Of a stretch of 32,585 nucleotides of DNA, positions 15,246 to 23,660 are shown piece after piece (positions within the stretch are counted from its first letter, which is position 1; each line of letters begins with the position of its first letter). The notes beneath the pieces were generated by a model. It was not told the DNA's origin and did not search any database. It worked only from the letters and a program-made list of their open reading frames with translations. A program made the position numbers and the translations under genes. Origin of the DNA: JBGQBN01 sp041494805. Its GTDB lineage: Bacteria > Acidobacteriota > Terriglobia > Terriglobales > Acidobacteriaceae. The DNA lies in NCBI GenBank assembly GCA_041494805.1, contig JBGQBN010000047.1:1-32585 (forward strand), given 5' to 3'.

Positions 15246-15746
15246 CTATTCTCCCGCGGCGGCGGCGCGCTCTTCCCTGCGGCTGCGGTTATAGCGCAGG
15301 GCGATGTTCATGAAGACGCTGCCGCTCGTGGTTTCGAAGCAGATGACGAGCGCTTCGGTGTCTTCGCTGCTCTTGGTGCCGTGCTCCAGGGTGTGCAGGA
15401 CGGGGGGGTGCACGCGGAAATGGAATCCCTGATCGTTCAGGGTGGTGACGGCGTTGCCGATGACCTGGTTGGCCAGCTCACAGACGGCTTCCCGCACCAG
15501 TTCGTCGGATGCCGGCATCTCTGTCCCGGCGAAGAGGCTGACGACGCGGCCGGCGGTCTCCGGAGCGAGATCGAAGATGATGCGGCCTTCGATGTCGCCG
15601 GTGACCCACACCAGGGCAGCTACACCCTTGCGGCGGTAGGCTTCCTCCTCCATGCTGAGGTTGCCGATGGACATGGGGGACTGCAGGCCCTGGGCCAGCA
15701 CGGCGTCGGCCGCGTTGATGAAGGGCTGGATCAGCTCCATTTTCAT
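15246..15746 (-). CDS. cheX: CheX-type chemotaxis phosphatase
   Basis: A 166-residue CheC/CheX/FliY-family protein that would dephosphorylate CheY-P. It opens MKMELIQPFINAADAVLAQG, has one GDIEGRIIFDL strand pair, and carries the catalytic ExxN helix in REAVCELANQVIGNAVTTLN (E, then N three residues later), followed by paired strands up to VFMNIALRYN. One ExxN helix and the length fit CheX better than CheC, which has two. The ATG at 15746 is chosen because AGGAG lies 6 nt before it; a second in-frame ATG is two codons on. It starts one base after the CheY stop, so it is the last gene of the operon and is translationally linked. Confidence 0.85.
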   Translation of the reverse strand: MKMELIQPFINAADAVLAQGLQSPMSIGNLSMEEEAYRRKGVAALVWVTGDIEGRIIFDLAPETAGRVVSLFAGTEMPASDELVREAVCELANQVIGNAVTTLNDQGFHFRVHPPVLHTLEHGTKSSEDTEALVICFETTSGSVFMNIALRYNRSRREERAAAAGE

Positions 15747-15747
15747 T

Positions 15748-16188
15748 TCAGGCTCCTGCGCCCGCGGCGGCGGCCACGGTTCCGTCCTCACCCAGCACGT
15801 ACTTGATGACCTCGTAGAGCACTTCCGGCTTGACCGGCTTCTGCACGAAGTGCCGCGCGCCGCGTTGCAATGCGGCCACGATGTTTTCCTGGTAGCCCAC
15901 CGAAGACACCATGACGATGCGCGCCTGAGGATGCTGGCGGACGATCTTCTCGGCGGCCTCGATGCCCTCCATCTGCGGCATGGTAATGTCCATGAGCACG
16001 ATGTCGGGTTGGGTGCGATCATATTCGGTGATGGCGGTCATGCCGTCGCCGGCTTCGCCGGCCAGTTGGCCGCCGAAGGTTTCGATCATGCGGGCCAGGT
16101 TCTTGCGGGCGAAGACGGAATCGTCCACCACCAGGTAGCGGACGGGTTGGCCGTCTTTACTGCGTTTTACGGGTGCAAACTGCTCCAT
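15748..16188 (-). CDS. cheY: CheY-like single-domain response regulator
   Basis: A 146-residue receiver: acidic pair D22/D23 in YLVVDDS, phospho-acceptor D67 in IVLMDITMPQMEGIEAAE, switch residue S96 (VSSVG) and K117 in FVQKPVKPE. A short alanine-rich tail (TVAAAAGAGA) follows. Presumed target of CheA and substrate of the adjacent CheX. The reading frame is open further upstream to 16320, but AGGAGGAGG sits just before the ATG at 16188, which sets the start. The output partner, motor or other, is not in this window. Confidence 0.9.
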   Translation of the reverse strand: MEQFAPVKRSKDGQPVRYLVVDDSVFARKNLARMIETFGGQLAGEAGDGMTAITEYDRTQPDIVLMDITMPQMEGIEAAEKIVRQHPQARIVMVSSVGYQENIVAALQRGARHFVQKPVKPEVLYEVIKYVLGEDGTVAAAAGAGA

Positions 16189-16213
16189 AATGCAACCTCC
16201 TCCTGCTCGAAAC

Positions 16214-17326
16214 TTAGGTTCGTCCGGCGCCTGCGGATCTGCCGCTATCGCCGGGGTCGGACAACGTTCCACTCTTCCGTTCTGGCATACACTGCGCTTG
16301 CAAAGTATTGGCGAGTACATCCAGTCCCACTACACGTATGGCATAGCCGCGATCGATGGCAGCTTTGGGCATGCCGAAAACCACACAGGAATCTTCGCTC
16401 TGCGCGATGGTCATGCCTCCCACTGCTTTTACCGAGCCCATGCCCTGGGCGCCGTCCTCGCCCATCCCGGTCATGAGGACGGCGATGCTTTTCGCTCCGA
16501 ATTCCTCCGCGACGCTGCGGAACAGCACGTCCACCGACGGACGGTGCCCGTTCACGGGTGGATCATCGCTCAGCACGACGACGTCCCCGAGAGGCAGACG
16601 CTTTACTTTCATGTGCCGGCTTCCCGGACAAATCAGGACTCGCCCGGCCAGCAGTAGATCTCCAGATTGAGCTTCTTTGACTCCGATGGAACAGATCTCA
16701 TCCAGCCTCCGGGCAAACATTTCGGTGAAGCCTTCGGGCATATGCTGGACCACGATGATGGTTCCCGGGAAATCTGCCGGCAACTGCGTGAGCACGTACT
16801 GCAGGGCGTGGGGTCCGCCGGTGGAAACACCGATGGCCACTACCCTGGTGGGCAGTTTTCTGGCATCGAGCAAAATCTTGCTAGTAGGCCGCAGAGCTTC
16901 CTGGACCGGCCTTACCCTCACGCCTCGGCTCTGGGCTGCAGCCTTGATCTTGGTAATCAGTTCCTGCGCGATTTCCGGCATGCGGGCGGAAACGTCGTGA
17001 GGTTTGGCGACAAAATCAAATGCCCCGAGGGAGAGCGCTTGCAAGGTGACCGACGCACCCTGAGTGCTGTGTGAGCTCACGACGATCACCGGTATCTTGG
17101 TGCGGCGCATGATTTCCTTGAGCATGTCCAGACCACCCATGCCAGGCATCTCCAAGTCGAGAGTCACCACCTGGGGCTTCAGATCCTCGATCTTCTTTAG
17201 GCCGAAATTTCCGTCCATGGCGGTGCCCACAACCTGGATGGAATTGTCCTTCTCCAGGATCTGGGGAATGAGCTTGCGCATGAGTGCGGAATCATCCACC
17301 ACCAGCACGCGCACCGGTGAAGTCAT
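16214..17326 (-). CDS. cheB: CheB chemoreceptor glutamate methylesterase/deamidase
   Basis: A 370-residue two-domain response regulator. The receiver (1-120) has D11/D12, phospho-site D57 in VVTLDLEMPGMGGLDML, and the K in FVAKPHD (108). The linker (~120-155) leads to the esterase domain with catalytic S168 in IGVSTGGPHALQ, H195 in VQHMPEGFTEMFARRLD and D291 in GMGEDGAQG. It removes methyl groups from MCP glutamates to reset the receptor signal, opposing CheR. About 15 extra residues (SGTLSDPGDSGRSAGAGRT) follow the domain. Its start overlaps the CheA stop by 4 bp (ATGA), showing translational coupling. Confidence 0.96.
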   Translation of the reverse strand: MTSPVRVLVVDDSALMRKLIPQILEKDNSIQVVGTAMDGNFGLKKIEDLKPQVVTLDLEMPGMGGLDMLKEIMRRTKIPVIVVSSHSTQGASVTLQALSLGAFDFVAKPHDVSARMPEIAQELITKIKAAAQSRGVRVRPVQEALRPTSKILLDARKLPTRVVAIGVSTGGPHALQYVLTQLPADFPGTIIVVQHMPEGFTEMFARRLDEICSIGVKEAQSGDLLLAGRVLICPGSRHMKVKRLPLGDVVVLSDDPPVNGHRPSVDVLFRSVAEEFGAKSIAVLMTGMGEDGAQGMGSVKAVGGMTIAQSEDSCVVFGMPKAAIDRGYAIRVVGLDVLANTLQAQCMPERKSGTLSDPGDSGRSAGAGRT

Positions 17327-19485
17327 GACCGCACCTCCGCCGGGGCGCGGGTGATGCGCGCGCGATCGGCATGAGAGAGCAGGAATCCGGAAATAACCGC
17401 ACTGGCATCGGCAGGGCGGGACTGAGAATAACGCTCCATGATTGCGGTCAGATTCAGGATCAGCACTACCCGGCCATCGCCCAGGATAGAGGCGCCGCTG
17501 ACCAGATCGGTTGCGACCGTCTGATCATCCAGTGCCTTGATGACCAGCTCTTCTTCGCCGTCCAGAGCGTCTACGATCAGGCCGAGTTTGCGCTCGCCCA
17601 CGGCGATGACCAGAACAAAGATTTTCCCCGGCTCCTCCGAGCGCTCCGCCGGCGGACGTCCCAGGCGAACCACCGGCAACACCTGGTTGCGCATCTGCAT
17701 GACCTCGTAGTTGTCCAACTGGTGGACGTCGGACTCCTTCGCACGCGCAATTTCCGCGACCGTATTCAGAGGGATGGCGTAGAGGCGCTGTTCCACCCGG
17801 AATAACAGGGCCTTGATGATGGCCAGGGTGAGCGGCAGCTTCAGGCGGAAAGTAGCGCCGCGACCGGGATGAGTCTCGATTTCAACGGTGCCCTTGAGCC
17901 GATGGAGGACGCTCTGTACGACGTCCAAACCCACGCCCCGGCCCGCAATCTCGGTGATCTGTTCGGCGGTGCTGAGTCCGGGACGGAACACGAACTCCAG
18001 GATCTCGGCCTCACTGAGCGCGCTGGCTTGCTCGGGAGTTACCAGTTTTTGCTCCAAAGCCTTGGTCTTAACTTTTTGAGCATCGATGCCACGCCCATCA
18101 TCGCTGACTTCCACGATGACGTGATTGGCCTGGTGATAAGCACCCAGGCGGATAGTCCCGTGGGCCGACTTGCCGCTCCGGAGGCGCTCGTCCGCGGGTT
18201 CGATCCCGTGGCTGATCGCGTTCCGTACCAGGTGAGTGAGGGGCTCGGCGATCGCGTCCAAGAGACTCTTGTCGAGGTCAGTGTCCTGCCCACTGATCTG
18301 AAGTTCAACCTCTTTGCCGCACTGCTTGGAAATGTCGCGAACCAGCCGCGGAAATCGCCGGAACAGTTGCTCGACGGGGACCATCCGGATCTTCATCACC
18401 GAGCGTTGCAAGTCGGCCAACACCCGCGCCTGCAGGGCCATGGCATCCGCAAAGCGGCTGCGGATTGCTTCCTTGGGATGCTGCCGGGCCAGTTCCTGCA
18501 GCGCCTGCTGGAGCATGGACTTGCCGATAATCAGTTCTCCCACGAGGTTGAGCACGTTGTCGATCCGTTCGGCATCGACACGGAGGATGTTCTCCACTGC
18601 CGTGGCAGAGTGCAGTTTGGCGGCGCCCTCAGGATCTTCAGGCGTCGTGGAGACAGGCGCCTCGAGTTCAGCGGGCTGGAGTTGTGCTTTCGGCGTTTCT
18701 TCCGGGTTCCGCTGGGGTGAGGCCTTCTTCGACTTCCGCGTCGACCCCTTCATTTCCTCCACCTTGGCTTCAGCGGTCACGGTGGGGATACGGCATTTTG
18801 CGGTCACGCGCTCGACCGGGTGGTGGCTGGCCAGCACAAACTCCAACCGCTTGGTGGACGCGGTCGAGCCAGCTTCGGGGCGAGCTCCCAGCACTTCACC
18901 CACCGCGGCCAGCGCGTTCAGCACAAGCTGCCGGGCAGCGATGGGCATAGCGCAGTGGGGATCAACATGCACGGTGACGAGATACACGCGTTTCCCCTGC
19001 TGCAAGGCGTTTTGGATGGCCAGCTTTTCGTACTCGGTCCAAACTGCCCGGGCAGTGACGGTGGGCGAAACTTTCTTCCGGGAACCTTTTCCTTTTGGGG
19101 GCTGGGCAGCCAGTTCCCCGATCATTTTCCGCAGGGGACCGGGCGAAGGCAGTTTGGCCTTACGGCGATAGCTTCCCAGCATCGCACCAAATACATCGGC
19201 GGCGGTGAATGCCACCTCCGCCAGGGTGGTATGGGACGAGACGGTTTCCAGGGACAGCACATCTTCGAGTTCATGCGCCAGCTCGCTCAGTTCACGGAAA
19301 CCGCAGGCCGCGGCGTCTCCTTTAAGGGTGTGCACGATCCGCCGGATACTGCGCACGGTTTCGAGGTCACCGGCGTGCTTCTCCAGCTGCAGCGCTTCCT
19401 CGTTCAGGGACTGCAGCAGTTCCTGCGCGGTCTCAAAGAAGAGTTCCCGCAGTTCCGCGCCACGCTCATCGGAGAACTGAGTCAC
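17323..19485 (-). CDS. cheA: CheA chemotaxis histidine kinase
   Basis: A 720-residue class-II histidine kinase with the standard order: Hpt/P1 with phospho-H52 in RRIVHTLKGDAAACGF; a P2-like domain near 165-235; a charged linker with KKASPQRNPEETPK; P3 dimerisation from about 296 (VENILRVDAERIDNVLNLVG); the P4 ATPase with N-box LTHLVRNAISHGIEPADERL (~411-430), VSDDGRGID and IAGRGVGLDVVQ; and the P5 CheW-like domain (~560-700). The P1 and P4 residues needed for phosphotransfer are all present, so it should be active. It overlaps both CheR and CheB by 4 bp. It would phosphorylate the CheY and CheB encoded next to it. Confidence 0.97.
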   Translation of the reverse strand: MTQFSDERGAELRELFFETAQELLQSLNEEALQLEKHAGDLETVRSIRRIVHTLKGDAAACGFRELSELAHELEDVLSLETVSSHTTLAEVAFTAADVFGAMLGSYRRKAKLPSPGPLRKMIGELAAQPPKGKGSRKKVSPTVTARAVWTEYEKLAIQNALQQGKRVYLVTVHVDPHCAMPIAARQLVLNALAAVGEVLGARPEAGSTASTKRLEFVLASHHPVERVTAKCRIPTVTAEAKVEEMKGSTRKSKKASPQRNPEETPKAQLQPAELEAPVSTTPEDPEGAAKLHSATAVENILRVDAERIDNVLNLVGELIIGKSMLQQALQELARQHPKEAIRSRFADAMALQARVLADLQRSVMKIRMVPVEQLFRRFPRLVRDISKQCGKEVELQISGQDTDLDKSLLDAIAEPLTHLVRNAISHGIEPADERLRSGKSAHGTIRLGAYHQANHVIVEVSDDGRGIDAQKVKTKALEQKLVTPEQASALSEAEILEFVFRPGLSTAEQITEIAGRGVGLDVVQSVLHRLKGTVEIETHPGRGATFRLKLPLTLAIIKALLFRVEQRLYAIPLNTVAEIARAKESDVHQLDNYEVMQMRNQVLPVVRLGRPPAERSEEPGKIFVLVIAVGERKLGLIVDALDGEEELVIKALDDQTVATDLVSGASILGDGRVVLILNLTAIMERYSQSRPADASAVISGFLLSHADRARITRAPAEVRS

Positions 19486-20387
19486 ATCGCCACCTCAACC
19501 CGCCGGTATGCCGTTCCGCTGTTGCGGTGGACCATGGCAAACGTGTCCGTCAATCCCAGGAGGCTCTCGGCATGTCCGACAAACAAGTAGCCCTCCGGGT
19601 TCAGACAGCGCCCAAATTTTTCCACCAGCCGCCTTTGCTCGGCCTCGTCGAAGTACATCATCACGTTGCGGCAGAAGATGATGTCATTGCGCTGGGGCAG
19701 GTATTCCGTCTTCAAGTTGTGAAAGTCGAAGTGGACCATTTCTTTCAGCGCCTTCTTCACCGCATAGCGTTCGCCCACCTTGTCGAAGTAACGCAGGCGA
19801 TAGCTGTAGTCCACGGATGCCATTTGGGACTCGGTGTAAGTCCCTACTTGTCCGGCGCGCAAAACGGAATAGCTGATGTCGCTGGCCAGGACCTCCACTT
19901 TCCAGGGTGGGGGCACCAGCGGCTTGGGTAATGGCATTTCGATGGGCAGAGGATTACGGAGATAGTTGTAAGCCAATCCGTCGGCCACCAGCATGGCCAG
20001 GGTGTAAGGTTCCTGCCCGGTGGAGCAGCCCGCACTCCAGATACGCAGGGAGAAATCCCGTCTTTCCTGTTTGCGGCGAAGCAGGTCGTCGAGGACGTGC
20101 TTGTGGAACAGGTCCAGTTGCGCCTTGTGGCGAAAAAAGCTGGTTTCGTTGACGGTGAGGTTTTCCAGCAGCCGGGCGAGTTCATCCTTGCCCTGGTCGC
20201 TGATGAGCAGACGGTAGTAGCTGTAGAACGAGTCCAGACGGCATTCCTTCAGGCGCCGATGCAGGCGGTCCTGGAGGAAGTGGGCGCGGCGTTCATCGAA
20301 ATACATGCCGCACTCCTGGTACACGAGCGCCTGCAGAAGCTTCAATTCGGCTTCGGTGAATTGCGTGGCTGCGGCGGATGCGCTCAT
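19482..20387 (-). CDS. cheR: CheR chemoreceptor methyltransferase
   Basis: A 301-residue SAM-dependent methyltransferase that methylates MCP glutamates. The N-terminal helical domain (about 10-75) is followed by TVNETSFFR (78-86), the SAM-binding loop WSAGCSTGQEPYTLAM (117-132), ASDISYSVLRAGQVGTY and IIFCRNVMMYFDEAEQRRLV, then GYLFVGHAESL. All family landmarks are present. There is an insertion of about 20 proline-rich residues (LPIEMPLPKPLVPPP) before the second part of the Rossmann fold. It is 35 bp after CheW and overlaps CheA by 4 bp. The MCP encoded upstream has no obvious CheR-tethering pentapeptide at its end. Confidence 0.95.
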   Translation of the reverse strand: MSASAAATQFTEAELKLLQALVYQECGMYFDERRAHFLQDRLHRRLKECRLDSFYSYYRLLISDQGKDELARLLENLTVNETSFFRHKAQLDLFHKHVLDDLLRRKQERRDFSLRIWSAGCSTGQEPYTLAMLVADGLAYNYLRNPLPIEMPLPKPLVPPPWKVEVLASDISYSVLRAGQVGTYTESQMASVDYSYRLRYFDKVGERYAVKKALKEMVHFDFHNLKTEYLPQRNDIIFCRNVMMYFDEAEQRRLVEKFGRCLNPEGYLFVGHAESLLGLTDTFAMVHRNSGTAYRRVEVAM

Positions 20388-20422
20388 GAGTTCTGGTCGT
20401 CCGTTTCTGGCCTGGGGCCGTG

Positions 20423-20935
20423 CTATTTCGCGGCGGCCGCGCCGCGCGCTTCCGGCGAAGAAGCTTGCTGTTCCCCAACCTGGCCCACCGCCTGGTGCGG
20501 CTGAACCCCGCTGTATTCGAGCAGCTTGGCCATGTCCAAAAGCACGATCAGGCGGCCCTTGTACTTGCCTAGTCCGGTTACGCAGTGCAATCCACCTTCC
20601 TCGAACACCGCGGGAGCCGGTTCCACGTCGGTGGAAGGAATCTTGAGCACCTCGGAGGCGGAGTCCACAATCAGTCCGGCAAGCCGGCCCTTGTGCTCGA
20701 CCACCAGAATCCGGTTACGCTTGCCCGACGTGGCGTTCTTTTCACCAAACCGTTTCCGTAGATCGATGACGGAGACAATCTTGCCGCGGAGATTGATCAC
20801 GCCTTCCATGTAATCCGGCGCGTCGGGCACAGCCGTAATCTCCGGCACCCGCACAATCTCGTGCAGGGAGGAGATGGGTGCGCCATAAGTTTCGCGTCCC
20901 ACCCGGAAGCCGACAATGTGCAGTTCGTGGTTCAT
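20423..20935 (-). CDS. cheW: CheW coupling protein
   Basis: A 170-residue single CheW domain that links MCP to CheA. It shows the typical pattern LHIVGFRVGRETYGAPISSLHEIVRVPEI (read in pieces, residues 5-33), PDYMEGVINLRGKIVSVIDLRKRFG (40-64), the IVDSASEVLKI strand and LIVLLDMAKLL (128-138). A disordered tail rich in Q, A and E follows. It begins 18 bp after the MCP stop. Only one CheW is encoded in this cluster apart from the CheA P5 domain. Confidence 0.95.
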   Translation of the reverse strand: MNHELHIVGFRVGRETYGAPISSLHEIVRVPEITAVPDAPDYMEGVINLRGKIVSVIDLRKRFGEKNATSGKRNRILVVEHKGRLAGLIVDSASEVLKIPSTDVEPAPAVFEEGGLHCVTGLGKYKGRLIVLLDMAKLLEYSGVQPHQAVGQVGEQQASSPEARGAAAAK

Positions 20936-20953
20936 GAGGGGCTGGCCTTGGCG

Positions 20954-22945
20954 TCAGTTGCGGGCACCAGCGGCGGCATGCCGGGCGCCGGTTGGGGCTC
21001 CTGGTCTGTCCTCACGGCGCGTTGTCGCCCGTTCGACTTGCTCCAGAACAAACCGGTCCATGGAGTCCAGCAGCTCCCTCGACATCTTCGACATCTGCTC
21101 CGCGGAGGCTGCCAGCTCGGTGGAACCTGAGGTGGTCTGCTGCACCTGTTCACGCATCCGCTCCATGGCCTTGACTACGGCCTGGGCGCCGGAAGCCTGC
21201 TCCTCCACCGCCGAGTTGATCTCGTGCGTAATCTCGTTCAGCCGGGTGGTGGCCCGGGCAATCTGCGACGAGCCATGCGACTGTTCGTTGGTGGCCGCCC
21301 CGATTTCCTGGGCGAACTTGTACACTTCCGTGACTACGTTGGAGATCTTGCGCAGGGCCGCATTCAGTTCCTGACCCAGCACCAGCCCATCGTTGACGAT
21401 GCCGATGCTGCGGTCCATGTTCTCCACCGCTTTGCGAGCTTCCTTCTGGATACTCTGAATCAGTTCGGAAATTTCCTTGGTAGACTGCGCCGACTTCTCC
21501 GCCAGCTTTCTGACCTCATCGGCCACCACGGCGAAGCCTAGTCCGTGCTCTCCGGCACGCGCCGCCTCGATGGCTGCATTCAGCGCCAGGAGGTTGGTCT
21601 GTTCCGCCAGGTCGTCAATGACCTCGATGATCTTGCCGATGTCATCGGCCCTTTGACCCAGCACGTCGATGATTTGACCGGAGGAACGGATGGTGGTGTT
21701 GATGCGATTCAAACCGTCCGTTGCCTTATCCATGGTGGAGATGCCGCTTTGCACTTCCTCCCGCGAGCGGTTGGAGATGTCGAGCAGCACTTTGGCAGTG
21801 TCGGCCACGCGCTGGATGGAAGCCACCATCTGGTCAATCGAAGCCGAGGTTTCGCTCACGCTGGAAGCCTGCACTTGGGTGCTCTTCACCATGTTTTGCA
21901 CGTTGACACTCATCTCGTGCATGGTGCTGGTAACTTCGTCAATGGCGGACGAGGTTTGCAGACTAATTTTGGCCGATTCGTCGGAAGCGCCCGCCACCTG
22001 GGTGGAAGCGCTGGCCACCTGAGAGGCGGCGTCGCGAACGTTGCGCACCAGATTTCTCACGCCTTCGACCATGCGCACAAAGGCATTGCCCAGAGTATCG
22101 TTTTTCGATCTGGGCTGGACTTCCACGGTGAGATTGCCGCCCGCGATGGCCTCGGAAATGGCTGCCATCTCCTTGAGGTAAGTAACCATGTTGGCGAAGG
22201 TTCGAGACAACTCGCCAATCTCATCGTTACGCTTGATGTCGATTACGTGGTCCAAGTCGCCCGCGTTGCCAATCTGTTGGGCTACTTTCATCAGCTCATT
22301 CAGCGGTTGAGTGATGGACTTGGCGGAGGAGTATGCGATGGCGACACCCAGAGCTAGTGCCAGGAGCGTGCTGAACAACGCGATCAGGATGGTGGCGGTT
22401 GCCGCAGTCTCGTCGGACTTGCGGCGTTCGTCAAGCACCTTGCGGTTTTCCTGATCGGCCAGGTCGAGGTAGTCGGTGGCGGTCTTGACCCACGACGAGG
22501 CGTCTTTCTGCAGGTAGAAGATCTGTAATTCCGCTACCGTGGCGTTTCCACTATCCACTTCTTTCCGCTTCTCCACCAACGGCACAGCGAATTCCTTGGC
22601 CCAGCTTTGCTCGGTCTGCAAGACCTTCTCCAGCGCTGCTCGTTGCTGCTCCGAATTGGCCAGGGTCTGGGTGGTCTGCAACCTTTCGTTAAGGATGTGG
22701 ACGCCCTCGTTCATGCGGTCAATTTCGCGAGTGTCGCCGCTCAACAGGTAATTGGTCAGATAGAGGCGGTTTTGCATCATCTGAAACTTGACTCTATCGG
22801 TAGCCTCTGCCAGTTCCAAGGCGTGGGACGCGGCGGCTTTGGCGCTGTGCTCGCGTTGCACGGCGATCAGGTTCACCAGGAACAGCACCACTACCATCGC
22901 CAGGACGGCTCCGAAGTTCACATAGAGTTTCTTGCCAATCGTCAT
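20954..22945 (-). CDS. Methyl-accepting chemotaxis protein with periplasmic helical sensor domain and tandem HAMP
   Basis: A 663-residue transmembrane receptor. TM1 is residues ~11-29 and TM2 ~182-205. Between them lies an all-helical, charged ~150-residue sensor region of the CHASE3/four-helix type (RLYLTNYLLSGDTREIDRMNE region). HAMP 1 is ~207-258, and a second HAMP-like segment follows (~260-310, starting ISEAIAGGNLTVEVQPRS). The signalling coiled coil contains the tip IDDLAEQTNLLALNAAIEAARAG and FAVVADEVRKLAEKSAQSTKEI (~440-500), with many Q/E methylation-type positions. GGAGGAA precedes the ATG. The C-terminus (GARHAAAGARN) has no pentapeptide tether. The ligand is unknown. Confidence 0.94.
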   Translation of the reverse strand: MTIGKKLYVNFGAVLAMVVVLFLVNLIAVQREHSAKAAASHALELAEATDRVKFQMMQNRLYLTNYLLSGDTREIDRMNEGVHILNERLQTTQTLANSEQQRAALEKVLQTEQSWAKEFAVPLVEKRKEVDSGNATVAELQIFYLQKDASSWVKTATDYLDLADQENRKVLDERRKSDETAATATILIALFSTLLALALGVAIAYSSAKSITQPLNELMKVAQQIGNAGDLDHVIDIKRNDEIGELSRTFANMVTYLKEMAAISEAIAGGNLTVEVQPRSKNDTLGNAFVRMVEGVRNLVRNVRDAASQVASASTQVAGASDESAKISLQTSSAIDEVTSTMHEMSVNVQNMVKSTQVQASSVSETSASIDQMVASIQRVADTAKVLLDISNRSREEVQSGISTMDKATDGLNRINTTIRSSGQIIDVLGQRADDIGKIIEVIDDLAEQTNLLALNAAIEAARAGEHGLGFAVVADEVRKLAEKSAQSTKEISELIQSIQKEARKAVENMDRSIGIVNDGLVLGQELNAALRKISNVVTEVYKFAQEIGAATNEQSHGSSQIARATTRLNEITHEINSAVEEQASGAQAVVKAMERMREQVQQTTSGSTELAASAEQMSKMSRELLDSMDRFVLEQVERATTRREDRPGAPTGARHAAAGARN

Positions 22946-23017
22946 GGCTGTTCCTCCAACTAGGATCGCTTTCTTGCGCCACCCATCCGGGGATGCGCAT
23001 CGAATCTTGCCCGGTTT

Positions 23018-23368
23018 TCAATCCTGGGGTTGAAACTTGAACTCCACCACCCCAGTACTCTCGTCCGCAGCCGGCTCAAATTTCCATTTCTTCATGGCGT
23101 CCATGGCGGCACCTATCAGAACGGGATGGCCGCCCAGCGGTTTTGTGCTTTTCACGTTGCCATTCGTCCCGACCACCACCACCAACTTGACGGTTCCGCT
23201 AATGCTCATGCGCCGCGCAATGTCGGGATAAATCGGGGCTACCTTGCTCTTGACCTTGCGGGCCAGCTCTTCTTGGGCAAAGGCCGGCAAGGGGCCAACC
23301 GTCGTGGCTCCTACTGCCAACGCCAACAGGACACTCGCTAAACACTGCTGCATCAGTCGTGAAGACAC
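23018..23368 (-). CDS. Small secreted TonB C-terminal-domain protein
   Basis: A 116-residue protein with a signal peptide (QQCLASVLLALAVGATTVGP, cleavage likely after AFA) and one TonB C-terminal domain: KVAPIYPDIARRMSISGTVKLVVVV, GTNGNVKSTKPLGGHPVLIGAAMDAMKKWKF read in parts. It lacks the TM anchor plus proline linker of true TonB, so it is probably a free periplasmic protein; family members energise outer-membrane receptors but this short form may only bind a partner. The frame is open to 23470, but AGGAGG stands 5 nt before the GTG at 23368, so I set the start there. A sigma-54-type promoter lies just upstream. It is 72 bp ahead of the MCP with no clear terminator, so it may lead the chemosensory operon. 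Confidence 0.82.
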   Translation of the reverse strand: MSSRLMQQCLASVLLALAVGATTVGPLPAFAQEELARKVKSKVAPIYPDIARRMSISGTVKLVVVVGTNGNVKSTKPLGGHPVLIGAAMDAMKKWKFEPAADESTGVVEFKFQPQD

Positions 23369-23403
23369 AGCTCCCTCCTCGGGAAATAGTTGCTCCTTGG
23401 CAA

Positions 23404-23420
23404 GTGCAAGGCCCTTGCCA
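23404..23420 (-). promoter_or_regulatory. Sigma-54 (-24/-12) promoter for the TonB-like gene and probably the che operon
   Basis: On the minus strand TGGCAAGGGCCTTGCAC matches TGGCAC-N5-TTGCA except one base, with the invariant GG (-25/-24) and GC (-13/-12) at exactly the right distance. A start near 23394 gives a 26-nt leader before the GTG at 23368 with its AGGAGG. The presence of a sigma-54 activator gene in the divergent operon supports this. Confidence 0.6.
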
Positions 23421-23549
23421 CTTCCGAGACACGCGCAAGTGCAGGCGGATATATTCCTAAAAGGTTGCATATAAACAATTTACGGGGCATCTCTAGCTGC
23501 GAGAGGGGGCCATCCATGGGCCGAAAGGTGTCTCATGCAAGTAGTTCCA

Positions 23550-23562
23550 TCTCAATCTGAGA
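23550..23562. promoter_or_regulatory. Candidate enhancer/operator palindrome, site 1
   Basis: TCTCAATCTGAGA: perfect 5-bp arms (TCTCA/TGAGA) around a 3-bp centre. It lies about 160 bp upstream of the predicted sigma-54 start and is nearly the same as site 2. Confidence 0.45.
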
Positions 23563-23622
23563 CTTTGCCTTGGTTGGGACTTGGGGATTTCACAACTCGG
23601 CACCTAGGCTGTTATTCACTTG

Positions 23623-23635
23623 ACTCAAATTGAGA
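23623..23635. promoter_or_regulatory. Candidate enhancer/operator palindrome, site 2
   Basis: ACTCAAATTGAGA: 5-bp arms CTCAA/TTGAG. It differs from site 1 at three of 13 positions, is 73 bp away centre to centre (about seven helical turns) and overlaps the possible -35 of the kinase operon. Confidence 0.45.
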
Positions 23636-23660
23636 TTGCCAGCTATTTTTCCTGTATATT
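23630..23660 (+). promoter_or_regulatory. Possible sigma-70 promoter of the kinase operon
   Basis: TTGAGA (23630-23635), 19-bp spacer, TATATT (23655-23660), 42 bp before the GTG at 23703. The spacer is long, so this is tentative. Confidence 0.3.

Noticed and set aside
17869..19590. Long plus-strand frames opposite cheA
   Set aside because: CheA is complete with all catalytic boxes; the opposite frames are mirror artefacts of high third-position GC.
22946..23017. Sigma-54 promoter directly before the MCP
   Set aside because: A TGGCGC..AGCG sequence is present on the minus strand but the GG-to-GC distance is one base too short and the TTGC element is missing.
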